A stretch of DNA of 64,000 bases, from NCBI RefSeq assembly GCF_019392335.1, contig NZ_JAHXRQ010000008.1:124001-188000 (forward strand). Direction: 5' to 3'. The position numbers and the translations under genes are program-made. The DNA comes from Mameliella sp. CS4. GTDB lineage: Bacteria > Pseudomonadota > Alphaproteobacteria > Rhodobacterales > Rhodobacteraceae. The notes below the pieces were generated by a model, which saw nothing but the letters and a program-made list of their open reading frames with translations, was not told the origin of the DNA and searched no databases. Below, in pieces: positions 34,578 through 43,519 of the stretch (its first letter is position 1; the number at the start of each line of letters is the position of its first letter).

Positions 34578-35468
34578 ATGCAGGGCGGAGGTGGGCAGAC
34601 CGGGGGCAATGCCACGGCAGGGATCGTCCTGATGAGTGTGGGCGTCGCCAGTCTCAGCGCCAATGACGCGCTCGCCAAGTTTCTGGTCGCCGACTATTCG
34701 CCCCTGCAGATCCTGTTCCTGCGCAACGTGATCGCCTTGCCCTTTGCCATTCTGCTGACCCTGAAGATGGGGGGCACCGCCGCGCTGCGCTCTGGCCGGC
34801 CTGCCGCACATCTTGTGCGCGGGGCGCTCTGGATCGCGGCGACGGTGCTGTTCTTTACCAGTTTCCTCTACCTCGACCTGGCAGAGGCCACGGCGCTGAT
34901 CTTTGTCGCGCCCCTGTTCATCACCGCAATCTCGGCCGCCGTTCTGAAAGAGCAGGTAGGCCGTCGGCGTTGGAGTGCTGTCTGCGTGGGGTTCATCGGC
35001 GTGCTGATCGTCATCCGGCCCGGGGCTTCGGCGTTTCAGCCTGCCTCGCTTTTGCCGGTGCTGACGGCTTTCCTTTATGCGCTGCTGATGCTCAGCGCGC
35101 GTTGGGTCGATGCCCGGGAAAGCGTCTGGACGATGCTTCTGTACCTGACCGGGGCCAGCGCCTTTTTGAGCGCCTTTATCGTGCCCTTTGTCTGGGTGCC
35201 GGTCCGGCTGGGCGACCTCTGGTTCTTTGCGGCGGTTGCCCTGTTCGGGACGGCAGGCATGACAATGATGACGCAGGCCTTTCGCCTGGCCCCGGCCGCG
35301 ATTGTCGCGCCGCTGGATTATTCGGCCATTGTCTGGGCCACGGCGTTCGGCTGGCTGATCTGGGGTGAGGTGCCCGATCGCGCCGCGTTTTATGGCGCGG
35401 CTGTCATCATCGCCAGTGGCCTGTATGTCATTTGGCGTGAGCGCAGGGCCGATCCTCTGCAGGGATAG
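34578..35468 (+). CDS. EamA/DMT-superfamily transporter
   Basis: A 296-residue inner-membrane protein with ten predicted helices arranged as two EamA repeats. The first repeat shows SLSANDALAKFLVADYSPLQ and VRGALWIAATVLFFTSFLYL; the second ends APLDYSAIVWATAFGWLIWG and VIIASGLYVIWRERR. Family members export or import amino acids, purines, organic acids or other metabolites; the substrate is unknown. It is controlled in all likelihood by the divergent LysR regulator. It is convergent with a TetR gene, ten bases apart. Confidence 0.88.
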   Translation: MQGGGGQTGGNATAGIVLMSVGVASLSANDALAKFLVADYSPLQILFLRNVIALPFAILLTLKMGGTAALRSGRPAAHLVRGALWIAATVLFFTSFLYLDLAEATALIFVAPLFITAISAAVLKEQVGRRRWSAVCVGFIGVLIVIRPGASAFQPASLLPVLTAFLYALLMLSARWVDARESVWTMLLYLTGASAFLSAFIVPFVWVPVRLGDLWFFAAVALFGTAGMTMMTQAFRLAPAAIVAPLDYSAIVWATAFGWLIWGEVPDRAAFYGAAVIIASGLYVIWRERRADPLQG

Positions 35469-35477
35469 CGGTGGGCC

Positions 35478-36122
35478 TCAGTCCTCTGGCCCGATCCCGA
35501 AATAGAGCAGGTATTTGTCGATGGACTGGGCAATCACGGTTTCCGGGTCTTCGGGCTCGGGCATCCCGTAGATGTGGGTACGGATACCGATGTAGACGAT
35601 CCCGCCGTGCAGGTTCCAGATGTCCTCCATCGTCGGGCGGGTCTCGCCCTTGGCCAAAGCCTCGGTTTCGGCCAGCACGGGGCGAAGAATCACGTCGCCC
35701 AGGTGCATCAGGTAGCGCCGGTTCAGCACCGCGCCCGCCAGCCCGGAGGACATGAAGATCCGCATCCAGTCCCGCTCGAAGATCAGGCCGCTGTACTCGG
35801 TGTAGAAGGCAAGCAGGCGGGACCGCAGAGGGGTCGTGCGGTCTGTCAGGCGGTCGGGCCAATCCGGTGACAGGCGGTCCAGGTAGACCTTTTCATAGAC
35901 CGCTTCCAGCAACTCGTCCTTGGTCGCGAAGTAGTTGAAAAGAAGCGATTGTGTGACGCCCAGCCGTTTCGCGAGCTGTCGCGTGTTTCCTTCCAGACCG
36001 ACCTCCGCGAAAAAGCGCACCGCCTCGTCCACGATCTGCGCGCGGCGCTCTTTCGGGGGCAGGCGCCGGCGCGCCGTTCTGCTTTCGGAGTCTGCGTTTT
36101 CGCTGTCCAACCGACCGTCCAT
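35478..36122 (-). CDS. TetR-family transcriptional regulator
   Basis: A 214-residue repressor with a basic N-terminal tail (RRRLPPKERRAQIVDEA), HTH GNTRQLAKRLGVTQSLLFNYFATKDELL near residues 47-74 and an all-helical ligand domain. It is divergent from the molybdenum hydroxylase-TRAP operon, and three palindromes spaced about 21 bases apart lie between the two starts. It is likely to repress both its own gene and that operon until the substrate appears. Confidence 0.88.
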   Translation of the reverse strand: MDGRLDSENADSESRTARRRLPPKERRAQIVDEAVRFFAEVGLEGNTRQLAKRLGVTQSLLFNYFATKDELLEAVYEKVYLDRLSPDWPDRLTDRTTPLRSRLLAFYTEYSGLIFERDWMRIFMSSGLAGAVLNRRYLMHLGDVILRPVLAETEALAKGETRPTMEDIWNLHGGIVYIGIRTHIYGMPEPEDPETVIAQSIDKYLLYFGIGPED

Positions 36123-36157
36123 CGTTATGCCTCTGTCCCCCTTTAGCAGTTTTTACT

Positions 36158-36212
36158 TGAACTGTTCATCTTTTTATAGATCATGTGATCAACAAAAGTG
36201 AGCAAGTGCTCA
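36158..36212. promoter_or_regulatory. three phased palindromes between the TetR gene and the hydroxylase operon
   Basis: Three dyads share a TGA...TCA outline: TGAAC-T-GTTCA (36158-36168), GATCA-TG-TGATC (36179-36190) and TGAGCA-AG-TGCTCA (36199-36212). Their centres are about 21-22 bases apart, two helical turns, so bound dimers would lie on one DNA face. They occupy the promoter region of both divergent genes. Confidence 0.6.
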
Positions 36213-36257
36213 ATTGCGCCAGGGAGAGGCGCAAGGACAAGACGGGAGGAAATCGCC

Positions 36258-37091
36258 ATGAAGGCATCGGCGGGCGGATATGCCCGGGCCAGGGACGTGC
36301 GGCATGCGCTTGACCTTCTGGCCGCGTCGGACGGCATGGGCCGGATTCTGGCAGGTGGTCAAAGCCTGGTGGCGGCGATGAACATGCGGCTGTCCGAGGG
36401 CGACATGCTGGTCGATATTTCGCGCATCGCCGGATTGAGCGGCGTGACCGATGAAGGCGATGTCCTGCGCATCGGCGCCCTGACGCGCCACGCGGAGGTC
36501 GGGGCCGATCCGCTGATCCGGGCGCATATCCCTCTGTTGGCGGCGGCGGTCGACTACATCGCCCATGCGGCGATCCGGAACCGGGGGACCATCGGCGGGG
36601 CGCTGGCCCATGCCGATCCCGCGGCTGAATTTCCCGCCTGTGTCCTGGCGCTGGGCGCCACGCTGCATGCCGAAGGCCCGGACGGAACGCGCGAGATCGC
36701 AGCAGAAGACTTCTTTCAGGACGTGTTCACGACGGCTCTGGCCGAGGACGAGATCCTGACCGGCATCACGATTCCGAAGGTGGAGCAGGGCGAGGCGCAG
36801 GTCCTCGAAGAGGTCGCGCGCCGGTCCGGGGACTATGCCCTGACGGGGATGTGCCTGGTCAAACGCGGTGCGGGCCACCGGCTGACGGTGTTTTCGGTCG
36901 GGCCGACGCCCCTGTTGGCACAGGGTGCGATGACGGCGCTGGACGCGGGCGACATTGACGGAGCCGTGGCAGCCCTGGCCGAGGCGCTGGATCCGCCTTC
37001 GGACACGCAGGCCAGCGCGGCCTATCGCAAACATCTTGCCGAGGTTCTGCTGCGCAGGGCCGTGGCCCGGATCGGGGAACAACAGGTATGA
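36258..37091 (+). CDS. molybdenum hydroxylase FAD subunit (CoxM/CutM-like)
   Basis: A 277-residue FAD-binding subunit. The conserved flavin motifs are AGGQSLVAAMNMRLSEGDML near residue 36 and IRNRGTIGGALAHADPAAEF near residue 102, followed by the CO_deh_flav C-terminal domain. The ATG at 36258 follows GGGAGGA; an open start 20 codons upstream would overlap the promoter dyads. It moves electrons from the iron-sulfur subunit to the final acceptor. Gene order M-S-L is the same as in coxMSL, and each junction overlaps by four bases. Confidence 0.92.
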   Translation: MKASAGGYARARDVRHALDLLAASDGMGRILAGGQSLVAAMNMRLSEGDMLVDISRIAGLSGVTDEGDVLRIGALTRHAEVGADPLIRAHIPLLAAAVDYIAHAAIRNRGTIGGALAHADPAAEFPACVLALGATLHAEGPDGTREIAAEDFFQDVFTTALAEDEILTGITIPKVEQGEAQVLEEVARRSGDYALTGMCLVKRGAGHRLTVFSVGPTPLLAQGAMTALDAGDIDGAVAALAEALDPPSDTQASAAYRKHLAEVLLRRAVARIGEQQV

Positions 37092-37588
37092 CGGCAGCCT
37101 TTTCGGACAAGGTGGACATCGAACTGACCGTGAACGGAGAGCCTGTCGAGGGCCGCGTTCCGGCGGGACAGCACCTGGTGGATTTCCTGCGGCAGACGCT
37201 TGGCCTCACCGGGGCACATGCCTCGTGTGAACACGGTGTCTGCGGTGCCTGCACCCTGCGTGTCGACGGCCAGGCCGTGCGCGGCTGCCTGATGCTGGCC
37301 GCCCAGGCCGACGGGGCAGAGGTCTGGACGGTCGAGGGGCTGACCGAACAGGGCAGCAGCCGCGACCTGCAACAGGCCTTCGTGGCGCGCAACGCCCTGC
37401 AATGCGGGTTCTGCACCCCGGGCATGATCGTTGCCGCCGAGGATCTTCTGGCGCGGGGTGGCGTCCCGTCGCGTGCGGAGATCCGCGAGCATCTGTCGGG
37501 CAATTACTGCCGCTGCACCGGCTACGAGGCCATCGTGGACGCGGTTGAAGACGTGGCGCAGGCGCGCGCCGGAAAGGGGACGGCATGA
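37088..37588 (+). CDS. molybdenum hydroxylase [2Fe-2S] subunit (CoxS/CutS-like)
   Basis: A 166-residue subunit with two [2Fe-2S] clusters. The plant-type ferredoxin domain has C47, C52, C55 (CEHGVCGAC) and C67; the helical domain has C106, C109 (CGFC) and C141, C143 (CRC). It carries electrons from the molybdenum centre to FAD. It overlaps both neighbouring subunit genes by four bases, so the three are made in equal amounts. Confidence 0.95.
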   Translation: MTAAFSDKVDIELTVNGEPVEGRVPAGQHLVDFLRQTLGLTGAHASCEHGVCGACTLRVDGQAVRGCLMLAAQADGAEVWTVEGLTEQGSSRDLQQAFVARNALQCGFCTPGMIVAAEDLLARGGVPSRAEIREHLSGNYCRCTGYEAIVDAVEDVAQARAGKGTA

Positions 37589-39966
37589 GTATCGCATTCG
37601 GAAACCCCGACAGACCGAACTCCTATATCGGCAAGACGGTCCCGCGTCCGAATGCGGAAAAGCTGGTGCAGGGGCGCGGACGCTATGTCGACGACATCAC
37701 CTTGCCGCGCATGGTGCATGTGGCCTTTGTCCGCTCGCAACTTGCCCATGCCCGGATCACCGGGATCGACACCGAGGCGGCAAAGGCCGTCAAGGGTGTG
37801 TTGCGGGTCTTTACCGGCCCGGACCTGGCCGAGGTCTGCACACCCTGGGTGGGGGTCCTCGCGCATCTCAAGGGCCTGAAGTCGCCGCCGCAGCACGCGC
37901 TGGCCGTGGATCGCGCCTGTTGGGTGGGGGAACCCGTGGTGGCGGTTGTCGCCACCACACGCGCCGCCGCCGAAGAGGCCGCCACTCTGGTCGAGGTCGA
38001 CTATGATCCGCTGCCCGTCGTCACCGACACGATGACCGCGCTGGACCCGGACACGCCGCTGATCCACCCGGACCTGGGCGACAACCTGGCCTTTCAGCGC
38101 CTTCACGAGGAAGGCGATGTGGACGCCGCCCTGGCCGATGCGCACAGGGTTGTCTCAGCCCGGTTCCGCACCGCGCGCCACACCGGCGTCACGCTGGAAC
38201 CGCGGTCGATCCTGGTCGACTGGAACCCGGCCGAAGGGCAGATGACCGCATGGCACGCCACGCAGGCGCCGCACATGATGCAGACCGTGCTGGCCACGCA
38301 TCTCGACATACCCGAAAGCCGCGTGCGTGTGATCTGTGGTGACGTGGGCGGCTCTTACGGGATCAAGGTGCACGTCTACCCCGACGAGGTGGCGACAGCG
38401 GCGATTGCCCGGGTCATGGCGCGCCCGGTCAAGTTCATTGCGGACCGTCTGGAAAGCTTTACCTCGGACATCCACGCCCGCGACCACGAGATCGAGGCAA
38501 GGATCGCCGTGGCCGAGGATGGCAAGATCCTGGCCATCGACGTGGACGACTGGACCGGGATCGGCCCTTATTCGGTCTATCCGCGCACCTCGGCAATCGA
38601 GGGCAACCAAGTCGTGAACCTCTGCGGCGGGCCCTACGATTTCGCCAATTACCGTGCGCAGACCACCGTCGTCTTCCAGAACAAGGCACCAACCTGCCAG
38701 TACCGCGCCGTGGGCCATCCCATCGCCGTGGCGATCACCGAGGGGCTGGTGGACATGGCCGCCGCCGCCATCGGCATGGACCCGGTCGAGATCCGGCGCC
38801 GCAACATGTATGCCGATGATGCCTACCCGGTCACATCGCCCGCCAAGATGCGGTTCGAGGGGCTGTCGCACCATGCCTCCATGAACAAGCTCATGGAGAT
38901 GATCGACTACGACGCCCTGCGCGCCGACCAGGCCGAGGCGCGCAAGCAGGGCAAGCATCGCGGCATCGGGATCGCGTCGTTCATCGAACTCACCAACCCG
39001 TCGCCCTTCATGTACGGCATCGGCGGCGCGCGGATCTCGGCCCAGGACGGCTGTACCGTGCGGATGGATCCGGACGGATCGGTCGTGGCGCTCTCTGGCG
39101 TGACGGAACAGGGCCAGGGCACCGAGGCGATGCTGAGCCAGGTCGTGGCCGAAGGCGTGGGCGTGACCCCGGACAAGGTGCGTGTCATCACCGGCGACAC
39201 GCAAGTGACGCCCTATGGCGGTGGCACCTGGGCCTCGCGTGGGGCGGGCATCGGCGGCGAGGCGGCGCTACAGGCGGCGCGCGCGCTGCGCGAGTCGATC
39301 CTGGCCGTTGCGGCCTCCATGCTGCAGGCCGACGCGGGCAAGCTGGACATTCGCGCCGGCCAGGTGGTCGACGCCGACAGCGGCGAAGAGCGCATGCCGC
39401 TCGAAGAGCTGGGCCGCATTGTCTATTTCCGGGGCGACACCCTGCCCAAGGACCTGCCGCGCGAACTGGTGCAGACCCGGCATTTCATCACGATGGACTA
39501 TCCCTTTGCCTTCACCAACGGCGTGCAGGCCAGCTATCTTGAGGTGGACACGGACACCGGCGTCGTCACCCTGCTGAAACACTGGTGCGTCGAGGATTGC
39601 GGACGGGTCATCAACCCGCAGCTTGTGGATGAACAGATCCGAGGCGGCATCGTCCAGGGACTTGGCGGCGCGCTGTACGAGGAGATCCACTATGACGAGG
39701 ATGGCCAGCTGCTGAACGGGTCGATGGCGGATTACCTGGTGCCGATGGCGGGCGAGATGCCGGACATGCAGATCGGCCATGTCGAGACGCCCACCGGCGA
39801 AAGCGAACTGGGCGCAAAGGGGGCCGGAGAGGCCGGCACCGCCGGGGCCCCCGCCGCCGTCATGAATGCCATCAACGACGCCCTGCGCCCAATGGGGGCG
39901 CAGGTGACCGAAATGCCCTTTACGCCGGAACGCATCCTGCGTGCCCTGGGCAAGATCGACGACTGA
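37585..39966 (+). CDS. molybdenum hydroxylase large catalytic subunit, unknown substrate
   Basis: A 793-residue xanthine-oxidase-family catalytic subunit that binds the mono-nucleotide molybdenum cofactor. Expected motifs are GRGRYVDDITLPRMVHVAFV near the start, CGDVGGSYGIKVHVYPDE, and GAKGAGEAGTAGAP near the C-terminus with the catalytic Glu749. The position that defines CO dehydrogenases reads CQYRAVGHP (371-379): it lacks the AYxCSFR motif of true CoxL and also differs from the AYRGAGR form II motif. It therefore probably hydroxylates an organic ring or aldehyde rather than CO. Its TRAP transporter follows 42 bases downstream, suggesting an imported organic acid as substrate. Confidence 0.92.
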   Translation: MSIAFGNPDRPNSYIGKTVPRPNAEKLVQGRGRYVDDITLPRMVHVAFVRSQLAHARITGIDTEAAKAVKGVLRVFTGPDLAEVCTPWVGVLAHLKGLKSPPQHALAVDRACWVGEPVVAVVATTRAAAEEAATLVEVDYDPLPVVTDTMTALDPDTPLIHPDLGDNLAFQRLHEEGDVDAALADAHRVVSARFRTARHTGVTLEPRSILVDWNPAEGQMTAWHATQAPHMMQTVLATHLDIPESRVRVICGDVGGSYGIKVHVYPDEVATAAIARVMARPVKFIADRLESFTSDIHARDHEIEARIAVAEDGKILAIDVDDWTGIGPYSVYPRTSAIEGNQVVNLCGGPYDFANYRAQTTVVFQNKAPTCQYRAVGHPIAVAITEGLVDMAAAAIGMDPVEIRRRNMYADDAYPVTSPAKMRFEGLSHHASMNKLMEMIDYDALRADQAEARKQGKHRGIGIASFIELTNPSPFMYGIGGARISAQDGCTVRMDPDGSVVALSGVTEQGQGTEAMLSQVVAEGVGVTPDKVRVITGDTQVTPYGGGTWASRGAGIGGEAALQAARALRESILAVAASMLQADAGKLDIRAGQVVDADSGEERMPLEELGRIVYFRGDTLPKDLPRELVQTRHFITMDYPFAFTNGVQASYLEVDTDTGVVTLLKHWCVEDCGRVINPQLVDEQIRGGIVQGLGGALYEEIHYDEDGQLLNGSMADYLVPMAGEMPDMQIGHVETPTGESELGAKGAGEAGTAGAPAAVMNAINDALRPMGAQVTEMPFTPERILRALGKIDD

Positions 39967-40008
39967 ACCATGAGGCGCGGGAGGCGCCTTGACCAAGGGA
40001 GGAAACAC

Positions 40009-41061
40009 ATGAAGATCACCGCAATGGCAGCAGCCACCGCGATCCTGATGGGCGGCACGGCCTATGCCCAGCAGACGATCACCGTCAACATCGGCTCATC
40101 GCACCCGGAGGCCAATATCTGGGTCTACGCGATGAAGAACACCTTTCAGCCGGAGGTGAACCGCATCCTGGCCGAGGGTGGCAACGACTATACCGTGAAC
40201 TGGGTCGAGAGCTACGCCGGCACGCTCTACAAGTTCACCGACACGCGCGAGGCCGTGATGGACGGGATCGTCGACGTGGGCATGGTGGGCACGGTCTGGG
40301 AAGGGGCGAACATGCCCTTGCAGAACGTGACCTATTTCACCCCCTTCGCGACCGAAGATCACCGCATGATCATCGAGATCTTCGACGACCTGTCCGAGAA
40401 CCTGCCGGAACTCAAGAACAGCTGGGCCCAGAACGGCATGGTGCACCTGTCGTCGCTGATCACCGACAGCTACGACATCTACGCGACATTCCCGGTCTCT
40501 TCGATGGCCGACCTGCAGAACCGCAAGTTGAACGCGCCGGGCACATCGGCCAACTGGCTGCGCGAAACCGGCGCGACCCCGGTCGATGGCGCGCTCACCA
40601 CCTATTACACGAACATCCAGACCGGTGTGACCGAGGGCACCCTGTCCTTTGCCTCCGGCATCCTGCCGACCCGCGTCTACGAGGTGGCCCCGGAACTGAC
40701 CCGTGTCGGCATCGGCTCGATGTATTTCGGCGGGATCGCGGCCAACAAGGACTTCTTCGACGGGCTGCCGGCCCCGGTTCAAGAGGCCTTCCGCGAGGCG
40801 GCACAGGCGACCTCGATCGCGCATGGCGACTATGTTGCCGACCTGGCGGCGCGCGCCCTGGACGAGATGCAGGAAGCGGGGCTGACCATCCACCAGTTGC
40901 CCGATGCCGAAAAGGCCAAGTGGGTCGAGGGCCTGCCCAATATCATCGAGCCCTGGCTGGAACAGACGGGCGATGCGGGCAAGACCGTGCTCAAGGCCTA
41001 TTTCGCGGCTCTGCGCGAACGGGGGGCGACACCGCTGCGGGACTGGGACGAAGGTCTCTGA
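40009..41061 (+). CDS. TRAP transporter periplasmic binding protein (DctP-type)
   Basis: A 350-residue binding protein with a Sec signal peptide ending AYAQ near residue 20. The family segment VSSMADLQNRKLNAPGTSAN lies near residue 165, and the helix GFTEGTLSF-like part reads NIQTGVTEGTLSFASGI. The ATG at 40009 follows GGGAGG. It lies between the molybdenum hydroxylase genes and its permease genes, with a strong hairpin directly after its stop. The ligand is presumably the hydroxylase substrate or its precursor. Confidence 0.9.
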   Translation: MKITAMAAATAILMGGTAYAQQTITVNIGSSHPEANIWVYAMKNTFQPEVNRILAEGGNDYTVNWVESYAGTLYKFTDTREAVMDGIVDVGMVGTVWEGANMPLQNVTYFTPFATEDHRMIIEIFDDLSENLPELKNSWAQNGMVHLSSLITDSYDIYATFPVSSMADLQNRKLNAPGTSANWLRETGATPVDGALTTYYTNIQTGVTEGTLSFASGILPTRVYEVAPELTRVGIGSMYFGGIAANKDFFDGLPAPVQEAFREAAQATSIAHGDYVADLAARALDEMQEAGLTIHQLPDAEKAKWVEGLPNIIEPWLEQTGDAGKTVLKAYFAALRERGATPLRDWDEGL

Positions 41062-41080
41062 TCGGAACGTGACGTAAAGA

Positions 41081-41112
41081 CACCCGCCCGGCAATCTGAT
41101 GCCGGGCGGGTG
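41081..41112 (+). terminator. intercistronic hairpin after the TRAP binding-protein gene
   Basis: A perfect 12-base-pair stem (CACCCGCCCGGC / GCCGGGCGGGTG) with an eight-base AATCTGAT loop, 20 bases after the dctP stop. No T-run follows (TACTATTAAAGG), and the permease genes continue 25 bases later, so it is read as a stabiliser or partial terminator. Confidence 0.65.
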
Positions 41113-41136
41113 TACTATTAAAGGCAGGAACGGGGC

Positions 41137-41700
41137 ATGAGCGAAGACAACACGGCCGAGTTCGACGACGGGTTTGTCCCGTCCTTTTCCGAGGCGCCTT
41201 TCGGCGCGGCGCTGGGCGGTGTCGCGGCGGCCATGTCCGCCGTCGGCACGGCGGCCATCGGCGCGCTGATGCTGCTGATCGTGGCCGATGTCATCGGACG
41301 CAACTTCATGAACATGCCCATCACCGGCGTGTCCGAGATCGCGGGGCGGTCCGTCGTGGCCATCGTGTTCCTGCAGGTGCCCGCCGCAATTCTGCAAAGG
41401 CGCCTGACACGGGCCGATTTCCTGGTGCGGCGGATCGAACGCGCCTCGCCTGCGGCGGTGGCGCTTCTCGAGGCCGTTTTCTGCATTGCCGGCGCCGTGG
41501 TCTTTGCGCTGGTGCTCTGGGCCTCCTGGCCGAAATTCATCCAGAGCTGGCACAGCGCCGAGTTCTTCGGTGTCCAGGGCGTCTGGACCATCCCGACATG
41601 GCCCTTCCGCGGGATCACCGTGCTGGGCGCCTTCACCGCCGTTCTTGCCGCGCTTTATCGCGCGGTTGCGGAACTGCGCAGCCTGGGGCGCGCGAAATGA
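41137..41700 (+). CDS. TRAP transporter small permease (DctQ-type)
   Basis: A 187-residue four-helix membrane protein. The DctQ pattern is seen in AALMLLIVADVIGRNFMNMP-like residues near 45-65 (LMLLIVADVIGRNF), GVSEIAGRSVVAIVFLQVPA and RADFLVRRIE. It overlaps the large permease by four bases (ATGA) and follows the hairpin. Confidence 0.88.
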   Translation: MSEDNTAEFDDGFVPSFSEAPFGAALGGVAAAMSAVGTAAIGALMLLIVADVIGRNFMNMPITGVSEIAGRSVVAIVFLQVPAAILQRRLTRADFLVRRIERASPAAVALLEAVFCIAGAVVFALVLWASWPKFIQSWHSAEFFGVQGVWTIPTWPFRGITVLGAFTAVLAALYRAVAELRSLGRAK

Positions 41701-43025
41701 CCACGCTTGCTTTCGGTTTCGTCCTGATCGGTGTCCTTGTCCTGCTGGTTCTGCTGGGGATGCAGATCGCCTATGCGCTGTTCGGCGTCGCCTTTGTGGG
41801 GATCTGGCTGATCCGCGACAACATCGGCCTGGCCTTCCGGATGCTGGAACTCACGGCCTATTCCGGCATTGCCGACTACCTCTTTGCCACCATCCCGCTG
41901 TTTGTCTTGATGGGGCTGCTGGTCAGCGTGTCCAACGTCGGACGCGATACGTTCGAAGTGGCCGAGGAACTGTTGCGGCGCATGGTCTGCGGGTTGGGCG
42001 TCGCCACCGTTGCCGCCAACACGATCTTTGCCGCTGTGACCGGCGTGTCCATCGCCTCGGCCGCGGTCTTTACCCGCGTCGCCGTGCCCGAGATGACGCG
42101 CCACGGTTATCGTCCGGCCTTCTCGGCGGGCACGGTCGCGGGGTCCTCCGTCCTCGGCATGCTGATCCCGCCCAGCCTCTTGCTGATCATCTACGGCGTG
42201 CTGGCCGAGGTTTCCATCGGCGGCATGTTCATCGCGGGCATCATTCCGGGACTGATGCTGGCGGGCGGCTTTGTGGCCATGCTGATCAGCATCACCACGC
42301 TGTTCCCGCGCTTTGTTCTGGAAGACCCCGACAGCGTCCGCGCGCGGCGGCTGGACAGTGATTTCAAGCGGATGCCGCTGGACCGGATGGTGCTCAAGCT
42401 GATCCCCATCGTCCTTTTGGTGATCCTCGTTCTGGGGGGACTTTATACCGGGTATTTCACCCCGACCGAAGCCGGGGGTGTCGGGGCTTTCGGGGCTCTG
42501 GTGGTGGCTCTGTCGCGGCGCAGCCTCGACCGGCACAAGCTGTGGCAGGTGATGAAGCAGACCGGGGTCATCTCCGTCTCGATCCTGCTGCTTCTCATTG
42601 CGGCCTCCTTCTATTCGCGGATGCTGGCCATCGCGGGCCTGCCCAACGCGATTGCCGGGCTTGTCACCGACTCCGGGTTCGGGCCGATGGGGTTCCTGTT
42701 CTTCTATGCCCTGATCATCCTGCTGATGGGCATGATCCTCGACAGCACCTCGATCCTGCTGATCATGGTTCCCATCGCCGCGCCCATCGCGCAGGGGCTG
42801 GGCATCGACCTTATGCATTTCGGGATCGTCACGGTGATCGCGGTCGAGATCGGCCTGCTGACACCACCTTTCGGCATATCGGTCTTTACCGTTCACAACA
42901 CGTTGAACAATCCGGCGGTCTCGGTCGAGCAGATCTTTGGCGCAACGCTGCCCTTCATCGCGGTGATGCTGTTGGTTCTGGTGATCGTGGCAGTCTTCCC
43001 TGCGACCGTGACCCTGTTCCTGTAG
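41697..43025 (+). CDS. TRAP transporter large permease (DctM-type)
   Basis: A 442-residue polytopic permease. Family motifs are TIPLFVLMGLLVSVSNVGRD, VTGVSIASAAVFTRVAVPEM, GSSVLGMLIPPSLLLIIYGV, YFTPTEAGGVGAFGALVVAL and EIGLLTPPFGISVFTVHNTL. It ends the hydroxylase-TRAP operon; what follows is a stretch of decayed genes. Confidence 0.92.
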   Translation: MTTLAFGFVLIGVLVLLVLLGMQIAYALFGVAFVGIWLIRDNIGLAFRMLELTAYSGIADYLFATIPLFVLMGLLVSVSNVGRDTFEVAEELLRRMVCGLGVATVAANTIFAAVTGVSIASAAVFTRVAVPEMTRHGYRPAFSAGTVAGSSVLGMLIPPSLLLIIYGVLAEVSIGGMFIAGIIPGLMLAGGFVAMLISITTLFPRFVLEDPDSVRARRLDSDFKRMPLDRMVLKLIPIVLLVILVLGGLYTGYFTPTEAGGVGAFGALVVALSRRSLDRHKLWQVMKQTGVISVSILLLLIAASFYSRMLAIAGLPNAIAGLVTDSGFGPMGFLFFYALIILLMGMILDSTSILLIMVPIAAPIAQGLGIDLMHFGIVTVIAVEIGLLTPPFGISVFTVHNTLNNPAVSVEQIFGATLPFIAVMLLVLVIVAVFPATVTLFL

Positions 43026-43059
43026 GGGGCTGCGGGCCAGGTTTGCCGACCTCATCTGC

Positions 43060-43511
43060 TCAGCGCCCCAGGATGTCGGCGGCCTCGTCCGCCGCGTGCT
43101 GGGAGCGGGCCGTGCTGCGTTGCCTTGCCGGCAGGCCGCATTGGGCCAGCATGTGCTGGACGTCCTTGGGGAGGCGCGCGTTTTCGGCAGGTTGCCAAGC
43201 GCATGCCCGGCCTTTGCGATGTCGACGGCGTAATACAGCTCACTCGCTCTGGCGATCCGCATCACCGCCACGCAAAGAGAGCAGGCTTGCAACTGGTGCA
43301 AAGTGCGGTGCCGCGCAGAGCGACAGCGCCCGGATTGCGGGCTGCATCGCGGATCGCCTTTGTCTCGCCGTGGCTTGTCGGGTCGTGGTTCATCACGGAC
43401 CTGTTGACGCCCGCGCCGACGATCTTGCCATCCTTGACCGCCCCGTTTCGAAAGGTTCGGTTCGGGGGGGCAGGGCCTCGGCGGCGATGTCCGGCGCGCG
43501 GGATCATACAT
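43060..43511 (-). pseudogene. nucleoside/guanine deaminase-like gene, frameshifted
   Basis: Read across three frames the minus strand rebuilds a cytidine/guanine-deaminase-fold protein. From the start: MYDPARRTS, then GKIVGAGVNRSV, SHGETKAIRDAAR (the zinc His-x-Glu), TALCTSCKP, then in another frame MRIARASELYYAVDIA and GHALGNLPK, and in the third frame KDVQHMLAQCGLPARQ to ADEAADILGR and the stop. The usual PCxxC zinc pair is broken at the second shift. At least two, probably three, indels separate the pieces, so no intact product is possible. Confidence 0.75.
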
Positions 43512-43519
43512 CGGTGTTT

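Noticed and set aside
37585..39966. Aerobic CO dehydrogenase (coxL)
   Set aside because: Neither AYxCSFR nor AYRGAGR is present at the active-site loop; the position reads CQYRAVGHP.
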